DNA from: Ecdyonurus torrentis
Taxonomy: Eukaryota; Arthropoda; Insecta; Ephemeroptera; Heptageniidae
Assembly (NCBI GenBank): GCA_949318235.1
Contig: OX439127.1
Location: forward strand, 21,943,844 to 22,007,843
Direction of reading: 5' to 3'
Length of the DNA: 64,000 bases
A program made the translations under genes and the position numbers. Below are positions 43,351 to 54,802 of this stretch, piece by piece (within the stretch, counting starts at the first letter, position 1; each line of letters begins with the position of its first letter). A model generated the notes under the pieces. The model was not told where the DNA came from, ran no database searches, and saw only the letters and a program-made list of their open reading frames with translations.

Positions 43351-43975
43351 CCGTCCAAACAAACTTCATCAAATCAAATTTATGAAGTTAAAAATTATAA
43401 GCGAAAAAAAATCTCGACAGTACACCATTTTTTATCAACTCTTTCCTCCCTATATATATATATATATAAAAATACTGTTTCAATTATGATATTATTGTTT
43501 TAGAAATTCGATTATTTTTTTCTAAGAAAGGTACATGCGGCTCGTTTATGATATTAATGGATAAAAAAAGGAAAAAAAATAATAAGGTTAACTATATTAG
43601 CAGCCATTGTCTATACATATAAAAGCAGAAAACGTAAAATTTTATGGGGAAAAAAATAATTTGCTATAAATTGATCGATTACGTTAAAATTGTTGATGCT
43701 CTTTACGTGCATAAAACAGGGTTAATGTTTTACAATTGCTGAAAAAATGCACTTGTATATAATATATTTACATTAATTACATAGTATTTATTTTTAATTT
43801 TCGTAAAATGTTTTTGATATCATTCATTTTTCAAAAGAAAAGCACCCTGTATATAATTCTATAACAATTGTAATATTGTTGTCATCAAATTTACATATTT
43901 TCCCTACTATAATATACTCTTATCTAAAAGGTTAATGAACACATGCGAAACAATAATATTTATCATTTTTGTTAC

Positions 43976-44002
43976 CTTGTCGTCTGTATAGACATAGGGC
44001 AT
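43976..44002 (-). CDS. Alternative candidate first coding exon of the Sp8/9 gene
   Basis: A minus-strand ATG at 44002 opens nine codons (MPYVYTDDK) ending in AAG before GTAAC, an acceptable donor. The phase is again 0, so it would join in frame to GAG CAG of the large exon. There is an in-frame stop 9 codons upstream (TAA) and no usable acceptor between that stop and the ATG, so this would be an alternative first exon, not an internal one. The donor is weaker and the surroundings are less distinctive than for 49270-49332. Short open stretches with a compatible phase occur by chance in 15 kb, so this may be fortuitous. Confidence 0.22.
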
Positions 44003-44207
44003 CGCAGAATTTATGTGGCGAGAGAATTATGATAACACATTGCGCACGCATTGCACTTTGTTTGATATAGAGAGTATATTATACTTCATTAACAAACTAA
44101 AAAATTGAAATTAGTTTTTATATAATACACAAAATGCTGATTCACGATTTGTTTTGAGTGCTGAAATATTAAGCACAAAAGCTACCTTGAAAGATAATAA
44201 TGATAAA

Positions 44208-44208
<1 letters not shown>

Positions 44209-44295
<87 letters not shown>
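44209..44295. repeat. (AT)n microsatellite
   Basis: About 86 bp of AT. Confidence 0.96.
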
Positions 44296-44298
<3 letters not shown>

Positions 44299-44626
44299 AG
44301 CCAATATCATGTATATATATTGTGTATAGTTTTTTTTCAATTTTCTTATATATACTTTAATAATTTAAGATTTATGATATATTTTATTATATAATCAGTG
44401 CAGTTAAAATAATAAAACATTGCACTTAATGAAATAGGAAATTTAGTATTTATTGAATTAAATGATGCAATTTTAATGAAATAATAAAAACAATTGTATT
44501 TTATTAAACACTGCTTGTTGTTTTTTCTTCATTTTTCTCAATTAATATCTCATTAATAAGAAGCTTTTAAAAATCACTTAACTCTTTCTATGGCACAATT
44601 TACCATTTAGAGAAGTAAATTGTCAG

Positions 44627-44628
<2 letters not shown>

Positions 44629-44692
<64 letters not shown>
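44629..44692. repeat. (AT)n microsatellite
   Basis: About 62 bp of AT. Confidence 0.95.
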
Positions 44693-44696
<4 letters not shown>

Positions 44697-45250
44697 CACA
44701 CATACACACGTTTTTGTTCAGTAATTTGAGACAGGAAATAATAATGTGAAACATTATAGTATGAGATAGAATGAAATTTAATGAGAATTGCAACCATTTG
44801 CGCCGTTAATTGTTGAAAAATGTTTTTTCATGGATTGCACTTAAACTTTAATAATTAACATCACCAACCTTAAAGATTTGGTTTGAATGTTATGTTATAT
44901 AAAATATAGGAAATATAATTTTTTTTTAAATGCTAAATTAATTGCTGAAATGAAGCTATTTAATTAGTATTTTGTCTTAATGATTGCAGTTAATGCTATA
45001 TCAAAATGCACCTTCTACTCTAATTTAGCTTATTATTTTATAGTAATAGGGATATTTAAATAAATTTCAATTAAACTGTGTATTGAACTGTGTTTTTCCT
45101 TATCATTTCAATTCAATATTATTATTATTATTTCTCTTTTTTTTTAAATCAGATTTATGTATTTTTTTTATTGGTTTGTATATTTATGTTGTTATTGTAT
45201 AATTTTTATTAGTATTGCCTTTTATTATTTTAAAAACTTCAATCTATAAG

Positions 45251-45332
45251 TTTGACAAAACACAAATGCTTGTTGTATAACATATATGCACTGTGTGTTG
45301 CTATGAACTACCTACATGGGTCAATAAAAATA
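45251..45332 (+). mobile_element. Retrotransposon 3' tail related to the copy at 54255-54802
   Basis: The stretch reads TTTGACAA, then AATGCTTGTTGTA, then CTATGAACTACCT and GGGTCAATAAA. The same blocks appear in the same order and similar spacing at 54716-54780 (TTTGACAA, AATGTTTGTTGTA, CTATGAACTGCCT, GGTCAATAAA). No coding part is visible upstream. It is a short fragment inside the probable Sp intron. Confidence 0.45.
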
Positions 45333-45413
45333 TTTCTATATTTTTAAAATTGAAATAAAGTTTAAGTATCATTTGGTCAAAAAATCATACAAAAAATTCA
45401 CATAGAATTTCAC

Positions 45414-45521
45414 AGAGACAGAGACAGAGACAGAGACAGAGACAGAGACAGAGACAGAGACAGAGACAGAGACAGAGACAGAGACAGAGACAGAGACAGA
45501 GACAGAGACAGAGACAGAGAG
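45414..45521. repeat. Hexanucleotide array (GACAGA)n, about 18 copies
   Basis: The six-base purine-rich unit repeats without visible interruption for about 108 bp, then breaks into GAGAGAAATG. It is in the probable Sp intron. Confidence 0.95.
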
Positions 45522-46447
45522 AAATGACATAGATTTATTTAAAAAAAAAAATTTAATTTTTATAATTATGCAGTTAAAAATAATTTCTACGAAACAAAAT
45601 TTCAGTTTTTATTCATGTCTTAAAGATATAATCTTCAACTTCACCCCACCCTTCTCCCTCTTGAGGCCACTTTGTGGGTGAAAAAAACATTTATATATAT
45701 ATACAATAAGAGGGAACTAAAGATCTCCTTCTATATGTATATAACATCAGAAGTGCATAAACAATTATAAGAGCTTTTAGCAAAGCGGAGCAATAATCCA
45801 GCGTGAAAAGAACAGTTGATGAAAAGACACCCCTATGTATTAACTCAATGTATATAGCGTCATGTATTACGAAAGTTAACGCAGCATGATAACACCCAAA
45901 AAATGTACTTCAATAGAATTTCTTTTATACCATTGTCCTATTTTTTTTCTTTTTTGCTATTTTCTAGGATAATAAGAGATTTATGATTACAAGATTATAT
46001 TATAACATTATAAAAGAGTATTTACAATATAACGAAGGTGTTATAGTGGAAAAATAAAAAGGTATTATTAAAATATTTTAATGCATTGGGCATCACTCAT
46101 ACATCTATAATAACTGTGAAATAAGTTATCGAGTAATTTAAAAAAATAATAATAATAAATAAAAAAATATATATAAAATAAAAAATGCAACATTATTAAG
46201 TGTTACTTCATAAATATTTTTAATTTATATCAATTTTGTTACAGAATTTTTTTCCCATGTCTGAGTATGATAACAAAACATGCTTTATTACAATGTTGAT
46301 AATTTTTAAACAAATTCTTTTTTTTTTTTTTTTTCATATAAGTTTTGCCTTAAAGCTTTTATGCAAAAATATTTTAACATATTATACCTTACGGGGTAAT
46401 GAATAAAATAAAAATGTGTGATACTTATAATTTACTGTAAAATAACT

Positions 46448-46451
<4 letters not shown>

Positions 46452-46521
<70 letters not shown>
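46452..46521. repeat. (AT)n microsatellite
   Basis: About 70 bp of AT. Confidence 0.95.
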
Positions 46522-46525
<4 letters not shown>

Positions 46526-48079
46526 TTTTTTTTTCATTTAAAAACTATATTAAAATAAAAGGTATCAATTTTAATATAATATAATATAGTAAATATATAT
46601 TTAAAAAATAAAATTAGGGTTACTAATTTAAAAGTATATATATATATATGTTATTAAAATTCTAATATTATACAGGCAATTTAGTTTAGATTTAATATAC
46701 GTTTTTGATATTACTATGTGCTCTGATGACATTTCAAATTAAAATATGTGTCAAAAGACTCAATCGATATTGCATCATATTTTAAATTAAAGCTTTGGTA
46801 TTATATTATAATATAGTTTCATAAGATTGGTATAAAATATATCCTGAAGCAAAATTAAATATAACGCAATATAACAAACCTTATTGGCCATATATAAATA
46901 TAAACATGTCATATTATATATCGTATATGTATAACATAAAATGCAACTCGTTTAACATTTACTTTAAAATTCTATGTAATATGTGCGTGTATATATGTGT
47001 GTGTACATATTATATATATATATATATATATAAATTTTATTTATACTTTACATACTGGAAATAAATAAATAACCAAAATTGAATTGACAAATTTGCAAGT
47101 GAAAGTGATTAATGCTGGGTTGTTATTTTGCCCACGGCTTATAACAGTCTTTACTGATATTTTAGACCAGTTTAAGTATATGAGATATACATTATACTGA
47201 AATATTATTATTATTTTTTTTTTTTATATACATCTTATATGTTGTAAAAAAATTATTAATAAAATATATGTGTATGTGTATATAAACAAAAAATATAAAC
47301 CTTAAAACTTTAAACATAGCTTTTAATTTTCTTAGGCACTTTTTTTTTAATATAGATCTGTATTGAGCGTATAAAATAAAAATGCCAACTGTATTAATTA
47401 TAAATCGTACTTAATTAAAATATACATGTTTAAGTATATATTAAAAAAAAAATCATGAAAAGCAAGTCTCTTTTAAAATATACTTTAAAATGTGTTTATT
47501 AATATGTTTATCTAAATAGAAACGAATACAAGAATTTTTATATTGACGGGGGGGAAAAAAGTGATTTTTATGACGTTATAAAAAGTTATGGACTATATAT
47601 ATTATACAACATTCCGATTCGACCAAATGTGTGATTTACACAAAAAATAAACATTTCCACACTTATCAAAATTTACGCTCATTAACGTTTTATATTATAC
47701 ATTTTTATTGCTCCGATTGATGTATCGTAATTAGCACCATAAAACTGATGTAAAACACACACACGCTCGCTAATTTTTTCTTACTACTTTTTTATTATTA
47801 TTTTATTTTGAATTGGGTTGTATAAATGTTTTGAAATGATTTTGATCAAGACAAGGAAATTAATATAAAATACACACACACATATATATTTTTATTATGT
47901 TATATATAGGGAGACTATAATAAAAAAAATATTTTATTTGCTTAAAAGTGATCGCTTTTAGACGGTATGACATGCAGGTAGATGCTTTTGTAACACCTCT
48001 TAGTTATGCGCTCACTGCACAAATACACTTGCTCTTTTGAAAAATTATTCATGTACTTTCTTTTATATTATGTGTAATT

Positions 48080-48310
48080 TTGTGTGTGAATAATCTGTGT
48101 GAAGAGTAAGGCACGATGGCAACAAGAGAGTAACACTGTAGCCGACAAAGCGCCGCCTGCCCACCCCCTGCTGACTACCCTTGTCTAATCTATTGACAGA
48201 AGCACCCGTAAGCCTTGTTATGAGCCTTTTGAAGTAGCCCGCCCGCTGTGAGGGTGAGAGCAACGGCGAGAGAAGCAGCGTTCACCGCCAAAAACGCTCA
48301 ACACTTTCCC
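48080..48310. promoter_or_regulatory. GC-richer island about 1 kb 3' (transcript sense) of candidate exon 1
   Basis: The block includes AGCGCCGCCTGCCCACCCCC and CGCCCGCTGTGAGGGTGAGA. On the minus strand there are two plausible acceptors (CTCTCACCCTCACAG near 48245 and a CTTACTCTTCACACAG stretch near 48095), but no matching donor with a convincing frame, so an alternative exon cannot be supported. CACCC/GC-box words could bind Sp/KLF proteins. Confidence 0.32.
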
Positions 48311-49269
48311 CCACTCAACAAAACATTAAAGGTTAAAAAAATTGGCAAACATAACTTATGACTTTTACTCATTAGTTATTTCCTAAATACTAATATATAT
48401 TTTTTAAAATTTTTTTTCTAACTATGAGCTTGCATTTACTTTACCGTAAGGGTATTTTCTGAGTACATAAAACGTTTATCAATGGCATGTATTATTTTTT
48501 TCCCCTATCAATGTTTACTTTAGTGCAAAGTTTTAGATTTTTCTTTATTACCATGTCTAATTATTTTCAGGAAATTGTATTTTAAGTTTATAATACCCCA
48601 TGACATATTTTTAGAACTAATTAGAATCGGAACATTTTTATTATAAAAGGGATTGAAACCGTATGGAGCTAAAACTGTGTCAAATAATGACAGAAAAATG
48701 TTTCAAAATATCGAGTTTTCGGTTAATTATTCCGTTCCCCTGACATTAAAAATGGATTGAATTTTGTGTGAATTTTGTCCACAACAAAGATACAACTTTA
48801 TATGAATTGACATTATTTGATGTGCCAGCAATTTTATTTTATGAAGCTATAACTTTAACGCAATAAAATGATAAAATTTTTGGCTCCTGAATAATTCAAT
48901 AATTTACCTACAGAGAAAAACGATATTTAAGCGATCAACGATAATTTTAGGCCTATACCAAAAGAAATTTACTTTTACAGGCCTGTTTCCCCCCAAAACC
49001 AAATGAAATTCTGCTCAGTTGTTGTCATCATGTTTTAATTGAAAGTTTTTGCCTATATACTTCATTATCATTATTTTTTTCGCATATTATATAGCAATTG
49101 TGAGAAGTTAATACTATATATTGCAGCGTAAAATACAAATAAACAAAGTCACGGGAATTATTGCTACCGTAAGAAATTACTTCTATATTTATATGTAGGG
49201 GCTATATATGTTATTATTTAGCCGGCTCTAAAAATCTAAAATAAAAAATGAAGTTATGATTAGACTTAC

Positions 49270-49332
49270 TTGTTTAAAAGTTGTAATAGTTGGGCCTCGT
49301 TGCAACGAGGCTGTAGCTACGTCACTTAGCAT
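49270..49332 (-). CDS. Sp8: Candidate first coding exon of the Sp8/9 gene (preferred model)
   Basis: On the minus strand an ATG at 49332-49330 opens 21 codons (beginning MLSDVATASLQRG) and ends at CAA directly followed by a perfect GTAAGT donor (49269-49264). It ends in phase 0, matching the phase-0 start of the large exon at 34694. An in-frame TAA lies 5 codons upstream of the ATG and -3 is a purine (G), both suitable for a true start. The stretch is visibly richer in G+C than its surroundings. Upstream lies a (CT)n tract and then a CCAAT plus GC-box cluster at 49785-49822. Vertebrate Sp8/Sp9 also have a short N-terminal segment before the SP box. I do not recognise these 21 residues from any known protein. 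The splice join is inferred; the intron would be about 14.6 kb. Confidence 0.42.
49294..49311. promoter_or_regulatory. 18-bp perfect palindrome inside candidate exon 1
   Basis: GCCTCGTTGCAACGAGGC is its own reverse complement and is GC-rich. It lies within the candidate coding exon at 49270-49332. If that exon is real, the RNA could fold here just after the start codon; if it is not, the palindrome is a good candidate for a dimeric protein site. Confidence 0.5.
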
Positions 49333-49661
49333 GCCGTAAAAATATTTTTATAACGTCCTACCCTTCTTTATACAGCACTTGTATAATAATATATACACAC
49401 CAGTTCACTTTTATATTTTTTTGAGTTCAATATTTACTATAACATTCACGCATAAAATTGTTTATAAAATATCCAGTATATTTTCAAATAAATCACTTAC
49501 ACTGTTTTGACTTAATACCATCGCAAGTTTACACCACTTTATATATATAATAACAATAAAATTACGTGTATAGGTAAAGTTAATTGTTAGTTTTGGTCAG
49601 AGCGGGTTATAACAACAGTGTTCAGTATCGAAGACCAAGTGGTACTGGAGTAATAATTTTC

Positions 49662-49663
<2 letters not shown>

Positions 49664-49719
<56 letters not shown>

Positions 49720-49741
49720 TCTCTCTCTCTCTCTCTCTCTT
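49664..49741. repeat. (CT)n microsatellite next to promoter-like cluster
   Basis: CT array with CTTT interruptions between the GC-box cluster and candidate exon 1. On the minus strand it reads GAGA, a word bound by GAGA-type factors at arthropod promoters. Confidence 0.93.
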
Positions 49742-49860
49742 ACTGTATCTAAGTCTCTAAGTGCTGATGCCGTAGCATCTCTCGATTGGACCGCCCTAAC
49801 TCCGCCTTCAGTCGCTCCGCCCTACACTTAGGCACGTCAATCATATCGGCAAGTACAGTG
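49741..49860 (-). promoter_or_regulatory. Promoter-like CCAAT plus triple GC-box cluster upstream of candidate exon 1
   Basis: Within 40 bp the plus strand reads ATTGG (49785-49789; CCAAT on the minus strand), CCGCCC (49791-49796), TCCGCC (49801-49806) and CCGCCC (49817-49822). These are GC boxes, the binding sites of Sp/KLF proteins. The cluster is flanked by a 7-bp inverted repeat, CTAAGTG at 49757-49763 and CACTTAG at 49825-49831. Spacing of a CCAAT box to GC boxes is typical of proximal promoters. It lies about 460 bp upstream of the candidate ATG at 49332, and a (CT)n tract would fall in the 5'UTR. No start site can be fixed from sequence. The same arrangement could serve either strand. 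Confidence 0.45.
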
Positions 49861-50759
49861 TACTACAAAAGTTACCAACTTTTAATCAAATATTATATAA
49901 AATATTATAAACATATGCTAAGTACATGAGGACAAAAGATTATAAACAAAGAAACCATATTTTCTCACTTTCATATAAATATCCCTCGTTGAAATCCCCT
50001 ATTTAAATAGCATAGGTGATGAAAAAGTTGCATACATTCAAGGGGCTTACGTTAAAAAAAAAATGCAGTACTTATCTATAAACTTTTTTTTCTCTCTTTC
50101 TTTTTCTTTTTCTCGTGGGAGGGATTATGGTAGCTTAATACTTACAAAAATATATTATTATTATACTTTATATCGAGTGAGTAAAGGAAGGAAAAGAGCA
50201 GAATTAAGTATACTATTGTTTTATAATAATGCTCATTTGTTTTATAATAATAATGTTTACTCTAGAGCATAATTCAAATAATATATCACACTCTATAAAT
50301 TGCAAAATTACTTTTCTATTTATAAAATAAACAAAAAAATGTATAATTAGCTTTTTTATGTTGGTTTTTGGAAATTATATACCAAATATTAGTGAAAACT
50401 ATATTTAAAAAAAGAGAGGAATTATTCATATATACTCCAAAATAATGGATGTAAAATAAAACATTCAAAACAATTATTGTACAGTTAAAAATTCAATACT
50501 CAGGTAATTTTTGGGATTAACTTGGGTAATTTCTATCAATTTAATGCACCTTGTGGAATTAATAGAATCCGACCTTTTGCGCATCATATATATAATATAT
50601 TGCGCATAATTACATTATATTTCAATTTATTTTCCCCCAAAATAGCTTGTTTTTATAAACCTAAAAAATTATAATAATAAAAAATTAATTTCCATTCAGC
50701 AAAAGAGTATTTTATCATATTTATAGCGTTCGTACATTCCATAACAAAAATACAAGTTT

Positions 50760-50850
50760 TAGCTTGGCCTGGTGATCGATATCGGTGCGACACCGCGATA
50801 TGGGGGCCGTGGGCAAAACAGACGGGTTACAAGAGAGCTGCAGACTTGTT
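50760..50850. promoter_or_regulatory. Small GC-rich island with CGATA-containing inverted repeat
   Basis: ATATCGGTG (50778-50786) and CACCGCGATAT (50790-50800) pair around CGA with a two-base bulge. GGGGGCCGTGGG follows. CGATA words are used by boundary and DREF-type factors in flies; whether that applies here is unknown. Confidence 0.28.
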
Positions 50851-52173
50851 ATAAGCGTATACCAAAACAATACGTATATATAAGCATTACGTTATTAAAA
50901 TAATTATAAAAAAAAATCCAAACTTGTAATTAAAATTATGCAAAAATTTATATTTTATTAAAAAAAGGAAATTTTTATACAGAAGAAAACTTATAATTTT
51001 ACATAAATGAAATGAATTATTATACTTTAGTATATTTGTGCACTATCAAAACACTCATTGATAATTTTCATTCTTGGAATTCTTCATTATATGGATACGC
51101 GCGCGGAAATTGACTCGACTCTTTTTTTTTTTTTTTTTTTTTTTTTGAATTGTTATAATTTGTGGATATTTGTAATTAACGTGTAATCATATAGATAACA
51201 AAAGCACCATCGAACTATACCACTGTAAAGCAAAAAATTATTTATTGCATTGTCATGTAAAATTATAAAATTGGTGAAATGTGTTATACACATTTACTTT
51301 CATGATATAAAATAACGCATATACACACACCAACAATGCAACTCTTTTTAATTTTAGTTTAAAATTATATAATTATTTTATATAATTTATATTTATTTAT
51401 AAATATTATAACAATTAAAGAAAAAAAAACATTCATAAAACTTGCCATATGCATTTATGCATTCATCAGTGAAAATTGCAAGCACTTATAAATGCGGTAA
51501 TTAAAAAGGGGAAAAAAATTTAATAAAGGCAAAAAAAAAAAAAAAAAAAAAAAGCTGAAACTTTAAACATTTGGGCCAATTTTTTTTTATCAGAATATTT
51601 ATAAAAAAAAAAAAAAAATAGCCCGTATGCTTTATTTTATCGTACAACAAAGTGCTGCATATGTTTTGATAACTATTGGCGCATTCATCAATATACATAT
51701 AAATACAATTTAATTTTTTCAATAAAAGAGCTTATTTTATATATCATCGTAATATAAAAGAATTTATGAAAAAAGGTAGAAAAAAAATATTACATTATGC
51801 ATATTAAAAAAATATTATCATACAATACATTGAAAATAAAAACTTTGCTACACATAAAAAAACATTATAAATTTAATGCAAGGTCAATGACTAAATTTAA
51901 GTGAACAATAGACATTAGATTTCGTATATATAAACCTCTCACAATGTAATAAACTTGCACAAGCATGAGATAATTTTGTGAGATAAACTTTGTGGCATGC
52001 AGAAAGTTTTACATGCATAAAATATGCTCTCATACACACCATCCTTGATATAGTAACAATGGCAACGTTTTGTTTTTAATCATTTACAATACTTGATAAA
52101 TGATAAGAACAAGTTTTTTTTTTAATTTAATAATTTCATTATTCTTGTTTTTATATTTATTTATTTGAGTGCA

Positions 52174-52275
<102 letters not shown>

Positions 52276-52936
52276 CAAATTTGACACAAGAAATTTTAAC
52301 TTTGTAAAATATTTTTGAAGGAATATAACTATAATATATTTTGTTTTAACTTAATACTTTAAACTTGGTCATATATCGATTTTTGAAATGCAATTTAATA
52401 TAAATGTTTATGGAGATTCGGGCTTCTAGTACGAGAATTTTCAAAGCAAAAAGACCGATCCATTGCCACATAAAAAAAATCAAAACATTTTATTTTAAAT
52501 CTCGATGTAAATTGCATAATTTTCTTATAAAGAAACACCTTTTCATGCTAAGTTACATATTAATATCTAATTATTATTGCTTACTATTTTTAATTGATGT
52601 TAAAATCAACCAATAAAAGCAAATATAATGCATCACTGAATTCTTTTATATAAAAAAAAGTCAAATGATGATGAAACCTATACAAACAATAAATATTAAT
52701 TTATATTAATTTGACAAAAAAAAATAATAATTATAACCGCATGAGAACCAATTATCCAAGAGAAATTAATTAATATTTTAAATAAATGATATGCTAGTAA
52801 GCATATAGAATACGAAATTCACTCATGCAATGAAAATTTCGCTTTGTTAATTCACCCCCTGCTGTTAGATTTGTATACATAAGGGGTGGAAAATCATGCG
52901 GACGATGTGCACATTAATATGTAACCCATCAAAATG

Positions 52937-52937
<1 letters not shown>

Positions 52938-52981
<44 letters not shown>

Positions 52982-53018
52982 ACACCATATCAACTAATTT
53001 GTTACACTCGAGCTGGGT

Positions 53019-53058
<40 letters not shown>
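52938..53058. repeat. (AT)n-(AC)n and nearby (CT)n arrays
   Basis: AT then CACACAC (52938-52980), a 40-bp unique spacer, then CT (53022-53058). Confidence 0.9.
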
Positions 53059-53063
<5 letters not shown>

Positions 53064-53173
53064 CTTCTTTATGTCTGCGCCCTCTGACTTTTGTCTTTAA
53101 CATATTGAGATTCATAGCCTCTATAACTATATTTATTATATATAGCTGTAGTGTGAATGTCATCAACAATATA

Positions 53174-53187
53174 AAGTGACGTCACTT
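53174..53187. promoter_or_regulatory. Second CRE-like palindrome (14 bp)
   Basis: AAGTGACGTCACTT is a perfect 14-bp palindrome around TGACGTCA. It is upstream of the Sp gene, 120 bp after a (CT)n array. Confidence 0.4.
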
Positions 53188-53641
53188 GTCATAAACACAC
53201 CATATTTCAATAATAAATCAACTTCACAGGCAGAAATGTAAATCGATATTTTGGATGCAACTCTCTTTGATTCATATAAAAATACTTTAAGTATAAAATA
53301 AAGTATATATTTTCTTAAAAAAATTTCTATTAATTATTTTCATTTATAAAGAATACTATTTTTATATATGAATTAGTTTTTTTTAATAATAATTTTAATA
53401 TCAATAATACAATTTTGAAAGCATTGATATTATTACAAAATATATTTAATTTATGTATGTATTGATATAAAAAAAAAATATTCTATAAAACTTTGATTAA
53501 AATAAATTAGAAAATGGTCAAGTATGTAAAAGAATATATAATATTATTATGCTTATTATATATACAATAACAAAGAATTATAAAAAAAAATAAGCAATTT
53601 AACAATATATAAGCAAATTATTCTGAATAGTTTAAAAATTT

Positions 53642-53675
<34 letters not shown>

Positions 53676-53879
53676 TTCCTCATTTGAAATTGTAAGTATG
53701 CAATTTGATTATCATAAAGTGTTCAGGGGAAAACATTTAAATTTTTAAAGAAAATGATAGCTTAACATTTTTTTTTTATATATAAACAAACATAAAAGAG
53801 CAAAATAATAGAGATTACGCGAGCTAATATGCACATTACATTAGCCTAAATATACAGATTACAATTTCATATGAGGTGG

Positions 53880-53960
53880 AGTGATGAGGGAGGGAGTTAT
53901 ATTGGAGGAGAGAGAGACGTCACGTGGTCCCCATAGGCACGTGGCGGCGGTTGATTTCTT
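53880..53960. promoter_or_regulatory. GC-richer island with tandem CACGTGG E-boxes
   Basis: GACGTCACGTGG at 53916-53927 overlaps an ACGT palindrome with an E-box. A second CACGTGG follows at 53938-53944, exactly 17 bp on. The block is much richer in G+C than its flanks. CACGTG words are bound by bHLH proteins (MYC/MAX, USF, CLOCK/CYCLE types). It is a candidate enhancer or promoter piece; the target is unknown. Confidence 0.38.
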
Positions 53961-54254
53961 TACACACATCATCACGAGTTCCATCAGTCATATTTTCATA
54001 TTGAAATTTATGCATAAAGCGCAATTCATAATATGATACATTGTTAAAAATCATTAACATTTTATACACATATATTTTTATCTCTAATAAATTTGTTCTA
54101 ATAATTTTTATTCACTCTTGAACTGTATATAAATATAAACAAAAATCTGTAACGTATGGTTTCACGGAAGGATTAAAGTAAAGAAATAATAAACGATAAT
54201 TTAAATTATAAATATGCTTATATAAATCTTCATATTCAATCTTTATTTTAACTT

Positions 54255-54802
54255 GTGCAATGTACAAACGATCTAACGCTGGATCCTATAAAACAAATAA
54301 CACCATACATAATTATAACACTCGTAATAAAAAATTCATCTAAACTATTTGAAATAAGTCCATATTTTGTAACTGCTAAAATTTATGACAATTTGCCTTC
54401 TATCTTAAGAAATGTAAATAATGATAATCTTTTTAAAAAATTTGCTTAATTTTTTTTTTGCTTTATAAAGAATATTATACTTTAGGATCCTTTTTTGATA
54501 AAGATTCAAAAATAGATGATATTGATGTATTGTTCACCACCCATACAACATTGGAATATTATAATATATAACACATTTTCTCAAACTTCAATATAATGTT
54601 TGTACATCGTTTAATAAAGCTCTTATGGTTGTGTGATTCATTTTTTATTTTGTATTCTTGTTGTTGTTATTTGTTCGTATTATTATTACTTTTTTTTTAT
54701 TATTATTAAGTTTTATTTGACAAGACCAATGTTTGTTGTAAATTTGATTGTTACTATGAACTGCCTGATAGGTCAATAAAGATTCTTGTTCTTATTCTTA
54801 TT
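54255..54802 (+). mobile_element. Decayed non-LTR retrotransposon (LINE) 3' end: ORF2 C-terminus plus 3'UTR
   Basis: An open stretch of 64 codons (54255-54449) ends with SSKLFEISPYF, YDNLPSILRN and NNDNLFKKFA. This matches the layout common at the C-terminus of LINE ORF2 proteins (a KLFE-P segment, then an IYN-LP-IRN core, then F-K-L). A non-coding stretch of about 350 bp follows, ending in ACTGCCTGATAGGTCAATAA and an imperfect TTCTTA-type tail at about 54782-54802, as expected of a LINE 3' terminus. Similar 3' ends occur at 45251-45330 and 4175-4216. The upstream part of the element is missing, so this is a 5'-truncated dead copy. The clade (CR1, Jockey or other) cannot be assigned. Confidence 0.55.

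Noticed and set aside
48063..48263. 66-codon minus-strand frame
   Set aside because: No recognisable protein; its first codon is not ATG and the sequence looks regulatory or repeat-like.
49333..49360. TATAAAA just upstream of the candidate ATG as a TATA box
   Set aside because: It lies only about 18 bases before the ATG, so a start site 30 bases on would fall inside the coding exon. AT-rich DNA yields such words often.
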